Below, in pieces: positions 28,701 through 35,970 of a stretch of 64,000 nt of DNA. Numbering within the stretch: position 1 is the first letter of the stretch; each line of letters starts with the position of its first letter. The notes beneath the pieces are model-generated. The model searched no databases and was not told the DNA's origin. It worked only from the letters and a program-made list of their open reading frames with translations. The stretch lies in NCBI RefSeq assembly GCF_020833685.1, contig NZ_JACKZY010000002.1, positions 186,001 through 250,000 on the forward strand. The letters are read 5' to 3'. Origin of the DNA: Nitratireductor sp. B36 (GTDB lineage Bacteria; Pseudomonadota; Alphaproteobacteria; Rhizobiales; Rhizobiaceae). The position numbers were made by a program, and so were the translations under genes.

Positions 28701-28905
28701 CCATCGTTTCTGCGGCCGCGCCGGAGAAATTGGTGGAGACGGTGATAACCGGGCGATCGACATCCGGCAGTTCCCGAACTTCGATGCCGAAGAGCGCCGC
28801 AAGGCCGGCCACCGCGATCAGCGTGTTGAAGACAAAGGCAAGAACCGGGCGCCGGACAAACAGGGCGGTGATGCCGGTTTGGGCGTTCTGAAGCGTTTCC
28901 TTCAC
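25789..28905 (-). CDS. RND-family efflux pump inner-membrane subunit (HAE1/AcrB type)
   Basis: This 1038-residue protein has the duplicated RND plan: 12 membrane segments and two large periplasmic loops. The proton-relay aspartates are in GLVVDDAIVVLENI (TM4) and the lysine in GIMAKNGILIVEFANQ (TM10). The start is GTG at 28905 and overlaps the adaptor stop by 4 bp, so the two are co-translated. Substrates are likely hydrophobic toxic compounds; nothing narrower can be read. No outer-membrane channel gene lies nearby, so it presumably uses one encoded elsewhere. Confidence 0.93.
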   Translation of the reverse strand: MKETLQNAQTGITALFVRRPVLAFVFNTLIAVAGLAALFGIEVRELPDVDRPVITVSTNFSGAAAETMDREVTAMIEGAAARVSGVVAISSDSSYGRSRVTVEFSDNVNLDTAASDLRDAVSRIQNSLPDDAEAPRIIKSDNDAQAVMRIALTSASMPVQQLTTLVEDEVVDAFSAVPGVADVQVYGDRTEIFRVDIDQTKLSSMGLTVADVSKALGTVAFDTPAGSLSNTTQDLTVRATAAISTPEEFEAIYLKDNVRLGEVATVTLGGDLGESQLRANGRTGIGLGIVRQAQSNTLEISTGVRKAVEEVRAILPEGVDIEVTSDDATFINGAIHEVEIALLISVTVVLLVIFIFLRDVRATIIPGLAIPVALIGTLATIYLTGFSINILTLLALVLATGLVVDDAIVVLENIVRRRNEGMGARAAAVLGTQEVFFAVLATTATLIAVFVPISFLPGQAGGLFKEFGFVLAMAVFLSSIVALSLCPMLASRMLASHPEGEEKQGSGSGTGRVLSTLYRRCLQACLNAPAVVVVISVLFAAASYGAFGFIKSEITPSEDRSIAFMRVSAPQGVSLDYFAERMRRIEALIEPLRESGEVVSTFSIAGRGSSNSGFLVLRLADWENRERSQQEIVADISARVRDEPGVRAFVFQPNSLGIRGAGNGLSFAIAGNNYAKLTEAAEKIVAAMDEDPSFRQARLSDDTTQPQLSIAIDRERAFDLGIDIDGLGNTIQAMLDGRKIGSVFIDDRSVDVKLVSTTNPVNDPTDLENIYIKAGDGRFVPLSVIATLKEQAVPPSLSREDQLRSVGVNAALGNVALGEAYERAQTIAEPFLEPGMRLVPLGEAAALGETANSMLIIFGFALVIILLVLAAQFESFTSAIIIMATVPLGLACAVFAMLLTGTSLNVYSQIGLVLLVGIMAKNGILIVEFANQLRDRGMGVRQAVEEASLIRLRPVAMTMICTIVGGVPLVLASGAGAEARVALGWVIVGGLGLSTLSTLFLTPVAYLLLGRFITPKVEEEERLERELHHASRLGGKLS

Positions 28906-30074
28906 GACGCGGATCCTCCCGCATTGGCCTGTCTGGCGCCGGCACTGGCCGGCTTGCCGGCTGTTTCAATGGGAGTGCCTTCGCGCACATTGTGAATGCC
29001 CTGGGTGACGACGAGCGCGTTCTCGCCAAACTCTGCGTCAACAAGCACACTGTCGGCGTTGCGCTGAACGATTCGAACGGGCTTCTGGCGCGCCATACCG
29101 TCTTCAACTGCCCAAACGAATGGCCCGTCAGAGCTCCACTGAATGGCCAGCGGATCAATGGCCGGGTAGGTTTCGCCGGGAAAGCGCATGGAGATGGTGA
29201 AGGCCATGCCGGCGCGCAGGCGGTCATCGGGGTTGTCAATCCGTCCCTCGATGCGCAGCGTCCGGCTTTCCGGGTCGATCCGATTGTCGATCGCGCTTAT
29301 TTCGCCTTCATGAACCGAAGACGCGCGTGCGACCGAAATGGCGGTCAGCGGCGATCCGATATCGATCAGGCCCGCATAGCGTTCGGGAATCCAGAAATCC
29401 ACCAGGATTTGCGACCGGTCGTCTATGCTGGCGATTTCCGTGCTGTTGGTGACATAGCTGCCTGCGGAAATCGGGAGAATGCCGACCGTGCCGTCAATCG
29501 GCGCGGTGATGGATCGGCGTTCAAGGGCAAGTTCCGCTTCGCGTTTGGCCAGCTCCGCATTGCGCAGAGCAAGCTCGGCCTCGTTCTGTTGCACCACGCT
29601 CACCGTGTTGGAGGTGCGTAGCGCCTTGATGCGCTCGAGCGTCGCGCGGGCATCCTCCAGTGCGATGACGGCGCGATCAAGTGCGATCTCTTCGGCATCT
29701 GAATCGAGTTTGGCGATCAGATCGCCGGCCTTCACCTCCGCTCCCGAGGAGACCGCGATTTCGACCAGCGTGCCAGCGGTGAGCGGATTGACGACCACCG
29801 AGCGCCGCGCCCTGCCGGTGCCGATCGCGGTGAGCCGGTCGTTGATCGTCGCATGTGTGATCGGTGTTGTCACCACCGGGCCCGGCGCACCGCCCCCGCC
29901 ACGGCCTCCACGCTGCGGGCCGCGCTCTGCTGCGGCCTGTTGCGATCCAGATTGGGGTGAGACAAGCCCCGAGCGGGCCAGAACATCCTGTGCGCCGGGG
30001 TAGTAAAGGAACCAGACGAATGCTGCGACGATAAGAATGATGAGGCAGGCAACTGCCTGTTTCCAGAAAGACAT
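28902..30074 (-). CDS. RND efflux periplasmic adaptor subunit (membrane fusion protein)
   Basis: This 390-residue protein has an N-terminal membrane anchor (ACLIILIVAAFVWFLYY, residues 9-25), then a Gly/Arg-rich linker (RGPQRGGRGGGGAPGP). The biotinyl-lipoyl domain is split by a helical hairpin of Ala/Glu/Leu-rich sequence (residues about 125-180), and a beta-barrel domain follows. It bridges the inner-membrane pump to an outer-membrane channel. It is first in a two-gene operon; the pump gene follows with a GTGA overlap. No regulator gene is adjacent. Confidence 0.9.
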   Translation of the reverse strand: MSFWKQAVACLIILIVAAFVWFLYYPGAQDVLARSGLVSPQSGSQQAAAERGPQRGGRGGGGAPGPVVTTPITHATINDRLTAIGTGRARRSVVVNPLTAGTLVEIAVSSGAEVKAGDLIAKLDSDAEEIALDRAVIALEDARATLERIKALRTSNTVSVVQQNEAELALRNAELAKREAELALERRSITAPIDGTVGILPISAGSYVTNSTEIASIDDRSQILVDFWIPERYAGLIDIGSPLTAISVARASSVHEGEISAIDNRIDPESRTLRIEGRIDNPDDRLRAGMAFTISMRFPGETYPAIDPLAIQWSSDGPFVWAVEDGMARQKPVRIVQRNADSVLVDAEFGENALVVTQGIHNVREGTPIETAGKPASAGARQANAGGSAS

Positions 30075-30210
30075 GCACGCTCCGGCAATTCGGTTTTGGC
30101 AATGGAGGCGGCACTGATCAGCCGGTATACCGGTCGCTTCGAGCCTTGCCCTTTATGCCAGCTTCCGGGCGGCTTTTCATCTGTTCTAGTATTAAATTAT
30201 CGTAAGGCTA

Positions 30211-30236
30211 CGGGAAGCAAACGGCGTTGCTTCCCG
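30211..30236 (-). repeat. Perfect 10-bp inverted repeat between kynU and the RND operon
   Basis: CGGGAAGCAA and TTGCTTCCCG are separated by 6 nt. On the minus strand it lies 34 bp after the kynU stop and could end kynU transcription, but no T-run follows, so it may instead be an operator or simply a 3'-end hairpin. Confidence 0.6.
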
Positions 30237-30269
30237 GGTTGATGTTGAATGCATCGCCGCTGCCGGCTG

Positions 30270-31526
30270 TCAGGTCACCTTCGCGCGTCGGCGATATTCT
30301 TCCCGGTCCCACAGTTTTTCGCGCATCACACGTTCGAGTGTTTCCGCAGCAGCCAGGATGTCGGTGTGTCGCAAGTAGAGCGGGGTCATGCCGAAGCGCA
30401 GAATATCGGGAGCCCGAAAATCGCCAATAACGCCGTTGGCAATCAGCGCCTGCATGATCGCATATCCTTCAGGGTGCCTGAAGGACACCTGGCTGCCCCG
30501 CATCGCGTGATCGCGAGGGGTCACAAGCTTCAGTTCAGGGCAGCGGCGTTCGACCTCTAAAATAAAGCGGTCGCACAGTTCCTGCGATTTCTGACGCACC
30601 AGTGTCATGTCGACACCGTCGAATGCATCGAGTGCAATGTTGAGTGCGGAGAGGGAGAGGATCGGAGGCGTGCCCACCTTCATGCGGTCAATCCCCGCAG
30701 CCGGGGTATAATCCGTTGTGAAGGCAAACGGGGCGTTATGCCCCATCCATCCCGACAGCGCGGGGGTGACGCTCGTCAAGTGCCGTTCGGCGACATAAAG
30801 AAAGGCGGGCGCGCCGGGGCCCCCATTCAGATATTTATAGCCGCAGCCAACGGCAAAATCCGCCCCGGCGGAATCCAGATGAACCGGGAAGGCGCCGGCG
30901 CTGTGGCACAGATCCCAGATCGCCATCGCGCCTTTTTCATGAATGTGCCGGGTCATGGCCGCCATGTCGTAACGCTCACCGGTACGATAATCGACTTCCG
31001 TCAGAAGCACCGCAGCCACGCTTTCGTCCAGGGCGTCAATCATCGTCTCGGCCGTGGCGAGCTTCAACTCGTAGCCCTGCCCGAGGAGACGCGTGAGGCC
31101 GTCGGCGACGTAGAGATCGGTCGGAAAATTGTTCCGGTCGGATAGAATAACGCGCCGGGAGGGGCGCAGGGAGAGGGCGGCAGAAAGCACCTTGAAGACG
31201 TTGATCGATGTGGAATCGCCAACCGCGATGCAGCTTGCACTCGTCCCGACCAGGGCGGCTAACTTCCCCGCTACCTGAGAAGGGAGGTCGATCCAGCCAG
31301 CGTCGTTCCACCCGCGCACCAGACGTTCGCCCCACTGATGTTCAATGATTTCGCTCATGCGATAATTGAGATCAGCCGGCAGCACACCGAGACTGTTGCC
31401 GTCCAGGTAGATGACGCCGTCTGGAAGACTGAATCGGGAGCGATAGTCTTTCAACGGGTCCTTGCGGTCACTCTCCCGGGCACTTGCCATCATCGCGATA
31501 TCCTGATTTTGTTCGGCTGTGCTCAT
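30270..31526 (-). CDS. kynU: Kynureninase
   Basis: This 418-residue PLP enzyme shows YLDGNSLGVLP near the N-terminus, the dinucleotide-like VGDSTSINVFK phosphate-binding stretch, DLCHSAGAFPVHL, and the Schiff-base lysine in CGYKYLNGGPGAPAFLYV. Kynureninase cleaves kynurenine (or hydroxykynurenine) to anthranilate (or hydroxyanthranilate) and alanine in tryptophan degradation. The other kyn genes (kynA, kynB) are not in this window. It is divergent from a GntR regulator and shares an AT-rich palindromic promoter region with it, which suggests local control. Confidence 0.95.
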   Translation of the reverse strand: MSTAEQNQDIAMMASARESDRKDPLKDYRSRFSLPDGVIYLDGNSLGVLPADLNYRMSEIIEHQWGERLVRGWNDAGWIDLPSQVAGKLAALVGTSASCIAVGDSTSINVFKVLSAALSLRPSRRVILSDRNNFPTDLYVADGLTRLLGQGYELKLATAETMIDALDESVAAVLLTEVDYRTGERYDMAAMTRHIHEKGAMAIWDLCHSAGAFPVHLDSAGADFAVGCGYKYLNGGPGAPAFLYVAERHLTSVTPALSGWMGHNAPFAFTTDYTPAAGIDRMKVGTPPILSLSALNIALDAFDGVDMTLVRQKSQELCDRFILEVERRCPELKLVTPRDHAMRGSQVSFRHPEGYAIMQALIANGVIGDFRAPDILRFGMTPLYLRHTDILAAAETLERVMREKLWDREEYRRRAKVT

Positions 31527-31553
31527 TTGATCAAAATCCTGTTGGCCCGGCAG

Positions 31554-31579
31554 ATTATATATAATATGATTGATTATAT
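31554..31579. promoter_or_regulatory. AT-rich palindromic operator candidate between kynU and the GntR regulator
   Basis: A perfect 12-bp palindrome ATTATATATAAT (31554-31565) is followed by a third half-site ATTATAT at 31573-31579, giving an ATATAAT-N7-ATTATAT arrangement as well. FCD-type GntR regulators often bind AT-rich palindromes of this size, such as ATTGTATACAAT. It lies 28 bp from the kynU start and 34 bp from the preferred gntR start. Confidence 0.6.
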
Positions 31580-31598
31580 GAAATCTGAGACCGAGACA

Positions 31599-32342
31599 AT
31601 GCCGAAGCGTGACCTGCAGGAGCCTGAAGACGCGCTTTCCGCCCTAAAGCGGGACATTGTGGATGGAGTTCTGGCGCCCGGGGAGCCGTTGCGCCTGATG
31701 ACGCTGTCGAAGCGCTACGGGATCGGATACACGCCTCTGCGGGAAGCGCTACCGCGTCTGGAAGAGGCTGGACTTGCGGTTCTCAGCCCCAATCGCGGTT
31801 ACCGTGTTGCGTCCGTTTCCGTCGCGGAACTGGAGGATCTTGAGCAGGCGCGAGCGGTGGTGGAGACGGCGCTTCTCAAGGACTCAATAGCCCATGGCGA
31901 TCTGGATTGGGAAAGCGCCATCGTGGCGTGTCATCACCAATTGTCTCGTGCGTCGACCTCGCTGCGCCGCGGCAGCTCCACGGCTTTTACGGTATGGATG
32001 GACGCGCATGACGCCTTCCATCAGTCACTTCTTTCGGCCGGCAGATCAGGCTGGTTGAGATCCTTTCAGCGTCAGATCTCCGAGCAGTTGAGGCGCCATC
32101 ATCAGGCTCTTCTGTTTTTGCCGGATGATGACACGGGGAACCCTGTCGAACACGACGCAGCGACTATGGCGCTCCTTGAGGAAGCGCTGTCTATTTCCAA
32201 TCACACGCGGTTGATGGATGCCGTGCTTGCCCGCGATGCGGAGCTCGCTGCTAGCCTGCTGCGCGAGCACGTCCAGTTCACGCTGGCAGTCTATCAATCG
32301 GTAGCGAAACAATCGGTGGGGGATGGCCCGGCCAGGGCGTGA
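31599..32342 (+). CDS. GntR-family transcriptional regulator (FCD subfamily)
   Basis: From the ATG at 31599 (MPKRDLQEPEDALSALKRDI) the protein has 247 residues; earlier in-frame ATGs at 31578 and 31566 lie inside or next to the palindromic operator and lack ribosome sites. The winged helix is LSKRYGIGYTPLREALPRLEEAGL with wing SPNRGYRV. The C-terminal FCD domain carries likely metal-binding His/Asp residues (VWMDAHDAFHQSLL, LLREHVQFTL). It is divergent from kynU and followed by an amino-acid permease gene, so it probably senses kynurenine, anthranilate or a related tryptophan product. Confidence 0.88.
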   Translation: MPKRDLQEPEDALSALKRDIVDGVLAPGEPLRLMTLSKRYGIGYTPLREALPRLEEAGLAVLSPNRGYRVASVSVAELEDLEQARAVVETALLKDSIAHGDLDWESAIVACHHQLSRASTSLRRGSSTAFTVWMDAHDAFHQSLLSAGRSGWLRSFQRQISEQLRRHHQALLFLPDDDTGNPVEHDAATMALLEEALSISNHTRLMDAVLARDAELAASLLREHVQFTLAVYQSVAKQSVGDGPARA

Positions 32343-32453
32343 AGCCAGTCGAGCACGAGAACCGGGAAAGGGGTGCCTGACCCGTGTCTCGGTCAAACAG
32401 GATCAACCGGCCATCCGTGGGGATGCGGGGAGTGCCGCGGGAGGATTAAAAAC

Positions 32454-33128
32454 ATGCCGGGTTTCGTCGATACATTCCTTAATGCCGAGGTTTTTATCCG
32501 TATCTTTCCGATGCTCTTGAAGGGGGTTTGGAATACGATCCTGCTTGCCCTCACAACGATTACGCTCGGAGGGCTCGCGGGGGTGCTCATCTGCCTGGCG
32601 AGGCTTTATGGGCCGCGTCCATTGCGCCTTCTCGCTGTTTTGCACGTGGATGTGTTTCGGGCGCTGCCGATTCTCGTTGTCCTCGTACTGATTTATTATG
32701 CCTTGCCCTTTGTCGGCATCCGCCTCAACGCGTTCACATCCGCAACCTTGGCGCTCGGACTGGTCTTTTCTGCGTTCACCGCGGAGGTCTTCCGCGCTGG
32801 CATCCAGTCGATTCCCGAGGGGCAAACCGAGGCGGCGAAGGCTCTCGGCATGCCGTTCTGGGCGATCATCTACAAAATCATCCTGCCACAGGCATTTCGC
32901 GTGGCGATCCCGCCGCACACGAGCAATTCCGTGGCAATTGCCAAGGATACGTCGCTGGCTTCCGTGGTAGCCATGCCCGATCTTCTCAAGCAGGCGACCG
33001 ATGCCCAGGCGCTGACGGCCAATCCCACACCGCTAATCGCCGCCGCGGTCATGTATCTGATCGTGCTTTGGCCAGCGGTGCGTCTGGTGTCGTATCTGGA
33101 AGAGCGTTTTCGCACCGTGAGGCGCTGA
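32454..33128 (+). CDS. Amino acid ABC transporter permease (His/Glu/Gln family), without partner genes
   Basis: The start at 32454 follows GGGAGG and gives 224 residues (MPGFVDTFLNAEVFIRIFPM). About five membrane segments are present, with the EAA loop EAAKALGMPFWAIIYKIILPQ and the N-terminal LLKGVWNTILLALTTITLGG typical of HisM/GlnP-like permeases. A system of this kind also needs an ATPase, a binding protein and often a second permease, none of which lies beside it. It follows the GntR gene by 111 bp on the same strand and may share its control. Import of tryptophan or kynurenine is a guess from context. Confidence 0.87.
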   Translation: MPGFVDTFLNAEVFIRIFPMLLKGVWNTILLALTTITLGGLAGVLICLARLYGPRPLRLLAVLHVDVFRALPILVVLVLIYYALPFVGIRLNAFTSATLALGLVFSAFTAEVFRAGIQSIPEGQTEAAKALGMPFWAIIYKIILPQAFRVAIPPHTSNSVAIAKDTSLASVVAMPDLLKQATDAQALTANPTPLIAAAVMYLIVLWPAVRLVSYLEERFRTVRR

Positions 33129-33287
33129 GCCGACCGGTTTCCTCCCGGCTCTCGCGGCGCCCACCGGCCGGCTCGGTCGGGCCCGGCAAAAGGCAGGTCG
33201 CAAAACACCGAACGCCACCGATCCTGCAGACGAACGCAGCAGATGTAGCGCACCAACACAATGTATTAACTTGAAAGAGGGTTCGGA

Positions 33288-33362
33288 TGGTGGGCGTGAC
33301 TGGGATTGAACCAGTGACCCCTACGATGTCAACGTAGTGCTCTCCCGCTGAGCTACACGCCC
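33288..33362 (-). tRNA. tRNA-Val (anticodon GAC)
   Basis: The cloverleaf folds on the minus strand: 7-bp acceptor GGGCGTG/CACGCCC, D-arm GCTC...GAGC, anticodon stem CTACG/CGTAG around TTGACAT with GAC at the anticodon, and T-arm ACTGG/CCAGT with loop TTCAATC. The 3' CCA is encoded. A 5' half search in the flanks found no integrated element. Confidence 0.97.
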
Positions 33363-33479
33363 ATCCGACGCCGCGCATAGATCATAAAATTGCGGCAGGC
33401 GTCAATAGGTAGTTTGGGGATTTTACCGCAATTTCGACACCCGTCTCGAATGCCGCATCTCCCCGCTACGAAACGCCTC

Positions 33480-33842
33480 TCAGGCTGCCTGCAAAAGCTT
33501 TTCCACCTCATTCACGAGATCGCGCAGGTGGAAGGGTTTGGAAAGGACTTTTGCATCCTGCGGAGCGTTCGAGTCGGGGTTCAGCGCGACAGCGGCGAAA
33601 CCCGTGATGAACATCACCTTGAGGTCTGGGTCGATTTCCGTCGCGCGCCGTGCCAGCTCGATGCCGTCCATTTCCGGCATCACGATGTCCGTCAAAAGGA
33701 GAGAAAAGGGCTCTTCACGCAGCCTGTCATAGGCGCCGGCGCCATTGTCGAAGTCCACCACTTCGTAGCCTGCTCGTTCAAGCGCCTTCACGAGAAAGCG
33801 CCGCATATCGTTATCATCTTCCGCCAGGAGAATCCGTGCCAT
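33480..33842 (-). CDS. cpdR: CpdR single-domain response regulator
   Basis: This 120-residue receiver domain starts MARILLAEDDNDMRRFLVKA, with the acidic pocket at E8-D10, phospho-acceptor D52 in LLLTDIVMPEMDG and the lysine in KVLSKPFHLRD. There is no output domain. It matches CpdR1 of Sinorhizobium from memory almost word for word. CpdR, when unphosphorylated, localises the ClpXP protease to the cell pole and triggers degradation of cell-cycle factors; the CckA-ChpT relay phosphorylates it. The C-terminus ends in Ala-Ala. A start at 33881 is possible, but family length favours 33842. Confidence 0.92.
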   Translation of the reverse strand: MARILLAEDDNDMRRFLVKALERAGYEVVDFDNGAGAYDRLREEPFSLLLTDIVMPEMDGIELARRATEIDPDLKVMFITGFAAVALNPDSNAPQDAKVLSKPFHLRDLVNEVEKLLQAA

Positions 33843-34026
33843 TGTGCCGTCCGAATCGTGCGAGAGCGGTCGTCCCGCCAACCGCTTATGTGTTACCAGC
33901 TATATGATTCTCGCATGGTAAATATCAAGTGAATCCTTATGGGCCAGTCTGTGGAGCGGCTGGACAGGCGGGGGCGCCGGTGGCAGGCTTCGGAAGAATA
34001 CAGCGTTGCGGAGGCGCAAAACACGA

Positions 34027-34917
34027 ATGAATGCTGCAGCGGATTTCGGCACGGTGCCCGCCTTCGAGGTGTATGCTCCAGCGTCGCAGGAGGTGCCCTT
34101 TGTTTTCAACTCGCCACACAGTGGACGCCATTATCCGCAACGTTTTCTTCAGATGAGCAAGCTCGACGCCAGGGTGATCCGGCGGTCGGAAGACTGTTAT
34201 GTGGATGAACTTTTTTCCGGTGTTGTCGCCTGTGGCGCCCCTTTCCTGAAAGCCAACTTCCCGCGGGCCTATCTCGATGTGAATCGTGAGCCCTGGGAGC
34301 TTGATCCACGCATGTTTTGCGAGCCGGTGCCGCCCTATGCCAATATCCGCTCGCCACGGGTGGCGGGCGGGCTTGGTACAGTGCCCAAATTGGTGGGGGA
34401 GGGGCTCGATATCTATCAGGGGCGGTTGCCGCTGGTTGAGGCGGTTTCACGAATAGAATCGATCTACCAGCCTTATCATGAATGCCTCAAACGCCTTCTC
34501 ATCGACACGCATTGCGCGTTCGGGCATGGCATTCTCATTGATTGTCATTCCATGCCCGCCGGGGTGCGGTCTGGTGACGGCGGTCTGCGGCCGGATTTCA
34601 TCATCGGCGACCGTTTCGGCGTGTCGGCTGCCCCTGTTCTCACGGAGTGGGTGATCGGGCTTTTAACCGCGCGCGGTTACTGCGTGGTGCACAACAAGCC
34701 CTATGCGGGCGGTTTCATTACAGAGCATTACGGGCGTCCCGCGCAGGGGCTTCACGCCTTGCAGATCGAGATCAATCGAAGCCTCTATATGGATGAGCGC
34801 ACGCTGGAGAAGACGGCAGGCTTTCACGCGCTTAGAGAGGATTTAACAGATTTCGCCCGCGAGCTGATGCTCACCGCCAGCCAGCACTTCAGCGCTTTTC
34901 CCCTGGCCGCCGAATGA
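34027..34917 (+). CDS. N-formylglutamate amidohydrolase family protein
   Basis: This 296-residue protein has family motifs VFNSPHSGRHYP near residue 30, LDVNREPWELDPRMF and the metal-site region ILIDCHSMP. The enzyme removes formate from N-formylglutamate at the end of histidine degradation, but the neighbours here are not hut genes, so the real substrate may differ. The start at 34027 follows GGAGG at rather long spacing; a TTG at 34006 is an alternative. It is divergent from cpdR and convergent with the small RNA at 34973-35060, a gene order I recall from Sinorhizobium. Confidence 0.88.
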   Translation: MNAAADFGTVPAFEVYAPASQEVPFVFNSPHSGRHYPQRFLQMSKLDARVIRRSEDCYVDELFSGVVACGAPFLKANFPRAYLDVNREPWELDPRMFCEPVPPYANIRSPRVAGGLGTVPKLVGEGLDIYQGRLPLVEAVSRIESIYQPYHECLKRLLIDTHCAFGHGILIDCHSMPAGVRSGDGGLRPDFIIGDRFGVSAAPVLTEWVIGLLTARGYCVVHNKPYAGGFITEHYGRPAQGLHALQIEINRSLYMDERTLEKTAGFHALREDLTDFARELMLTASQHFSAFPLAAE

Positions 34918-34972
34918 TCCACGATTTTGCGGCAGTGCAGCATATGCTGTTGCCGATCTGCGGAAAAAGACA

Positions 34973-35060
34973 CAAAAAAAGACCGCATCGTTTTGGCGAC
35001 GCGGCCTAAAGTCTAGGGAGGAAACGCCCAAAAAGGGCATTCGGCAGATAAACTGCCTGA
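34973..35060 (-). ncRNA. mmgR: MmgR / suhB-family trans-acting small RNA
   Basis: Read on the minus strand this gives three ordered elements: hairpin GGCAG-TTTAT-CTGCC (35043-35057), hairpin GCCC-TTTTT-GGGC (35026-35038), an unpaired stretch containing CCTCCCTAGAC (anti-Shine-Dalgarno-like), then a terminator hairpin (34983-35004) and a 7-8 nt T-run. A promoter with TTGACA lies just upstream. The stretch and its place before a SuhB/HisN-type phosphatase gene match the suhB RNA family and the Sinorhizobium MmgR RNA, about 80 nt, which limits polyhydroxybutyrate storage. The 5' end is estimated from the promoter. Confidence 0.8.
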
Positions 35061-35065
35061 TTGGA

Positions 35066-35093
35066 AGTTTATGTTGCATTGCAGCATTGTCAA
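35066..35093 (-). promoter_or_regulatory. Sigma-70 promoter of the MmgR-like small RNA
   Basis: On the minus strand, TTGACA (35088-35093) and TAAACT (35066-35071) are 16 bp apart, placing the start of transcription near 35059-35060, just before the first hairpin. Confidence 0.7.
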
Positions 35094-35193
35094 GCGTTAA
35101 CCGTTCCTGAACCGTTGCAAACGGTCGCATTCACAGCGAAAATCGGCTCCCGACCATTCGCCCGCCAGAAAATCCAGTATCCAGGAGTTTTCC

Positions 35194-35964
35194 ATGACCG
35201 TCTCGCCGGCTCTGATGCGCCGCATTGCCGAAGCTGCCGCACAACAGACCCTGCCGCGCTTTCGTCAGCCTGTGCTGATCGACAATAAGGTGGATGGTGG
35301 TTTCGATCCGGTCACGGAGGCCGATCGGGAGGCAGAGAAAGCCATTCGCGCGCTGATCGGTGAGGCCTATCCCGATCATGGCATACTGGGTGAGGAATTT
35401 GGCCTTGAGGGCGAGGCGAGCGATCACCGCTGGATCATCGATCCGATTGACGGCACACGCGCGTTCATCTCGGGCTTGCCGCTTTGGGGAACACTGGTGG
35501 GGCTAACGGTGTCGGGCCGGGCGGTTGCGGGCATGATGTCCCAGCCATTTACGGGTGAGCTGTTCTATGCGGTGGGTGAGGGCAGCCACTATGAGGGCCC
35601 CGGCGGTGCGCGCCGGTTGAAGACCCGCGACACGACCGAACTTTGCGATGCCACGCTGTGCACCACCACGCCTGCGCTCTTTGATGCTCTGCGTCGCGCG
35701 GCTTACGACCGGGTGGAAGAAGCGGTCTGTCTCGCCCGCTATGGCACCGATTGCTATGCCTACGCCATGCTGGCTGCGGGGCAGGTCGATCTTGTCATCG
35801 AGTCTGGCCTGCAGCCTTACGACATTGTCGCGCTGGTTCCGATCATCGAACAGGCAGGTGGGGTGATCACGAGCTGGGCAGGGGGGCGACCTGAAAGCGG
35901 TGGCGACATCATTGCTGCGGCAACCCGCGAGCTCCACGAAAAAGCGATGGCGCTGCTGCGCTGA
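35194..35964 (+). CDS. hisN: Inositol-monophosphatase-family phosphatase, histidinol-phosphatase (HisN) type
   Basis: This 256-residue protein carries the metal-binding motifs of the IMPase family: GEEFGLEGE (residues about 67-75) and WIIDPIDGTRAFISGLPLWG (about 88-107), and a second acidic site in GLQPYDIVALVPIIEQAGG. Proteins of this length with the RAFISG variant are usually annotated as histidinol-phosphatase in Rhizobiales; inositol or fructose phosphate are alternatives. CAGGAG lies just before the ATG. It is divergent from the MmgR-like RNA and convergent with the lysophospholipase gene. Confidence 0.88.
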   Translation: MTVSPALMRRIAEAAAQQTLPRFRQPVLIDNKVDGGFDPVTEADREAEKAIRALIGEAYPDHGILGEEFGLEGEASDHRWIIDPIDGTRAFISGLPLWGTLVGLTVSGRAVAGMMSQPFTGELFYAVGEGSHYEGPGGARRLKTRDTTELCDATLCTTTPALFDALRRAAYDRVEEAVCLARYGTDCYAYAMLAAGQVDLVIESGLQPYDIVALVPIIEQAGGVITSWAGGRPESGGDIIAAATRELHEKAMALLR

Positions 35965-35970
35965 TCCAGT

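Noticed and set aside
33288..33362. tRNA-Val as an integration site for a mobile element
   Set aside because: No integrase and no direct repeat of the tRNA 3' end were seen in the flanks; both neighbours are ordinary chromosomal genes.
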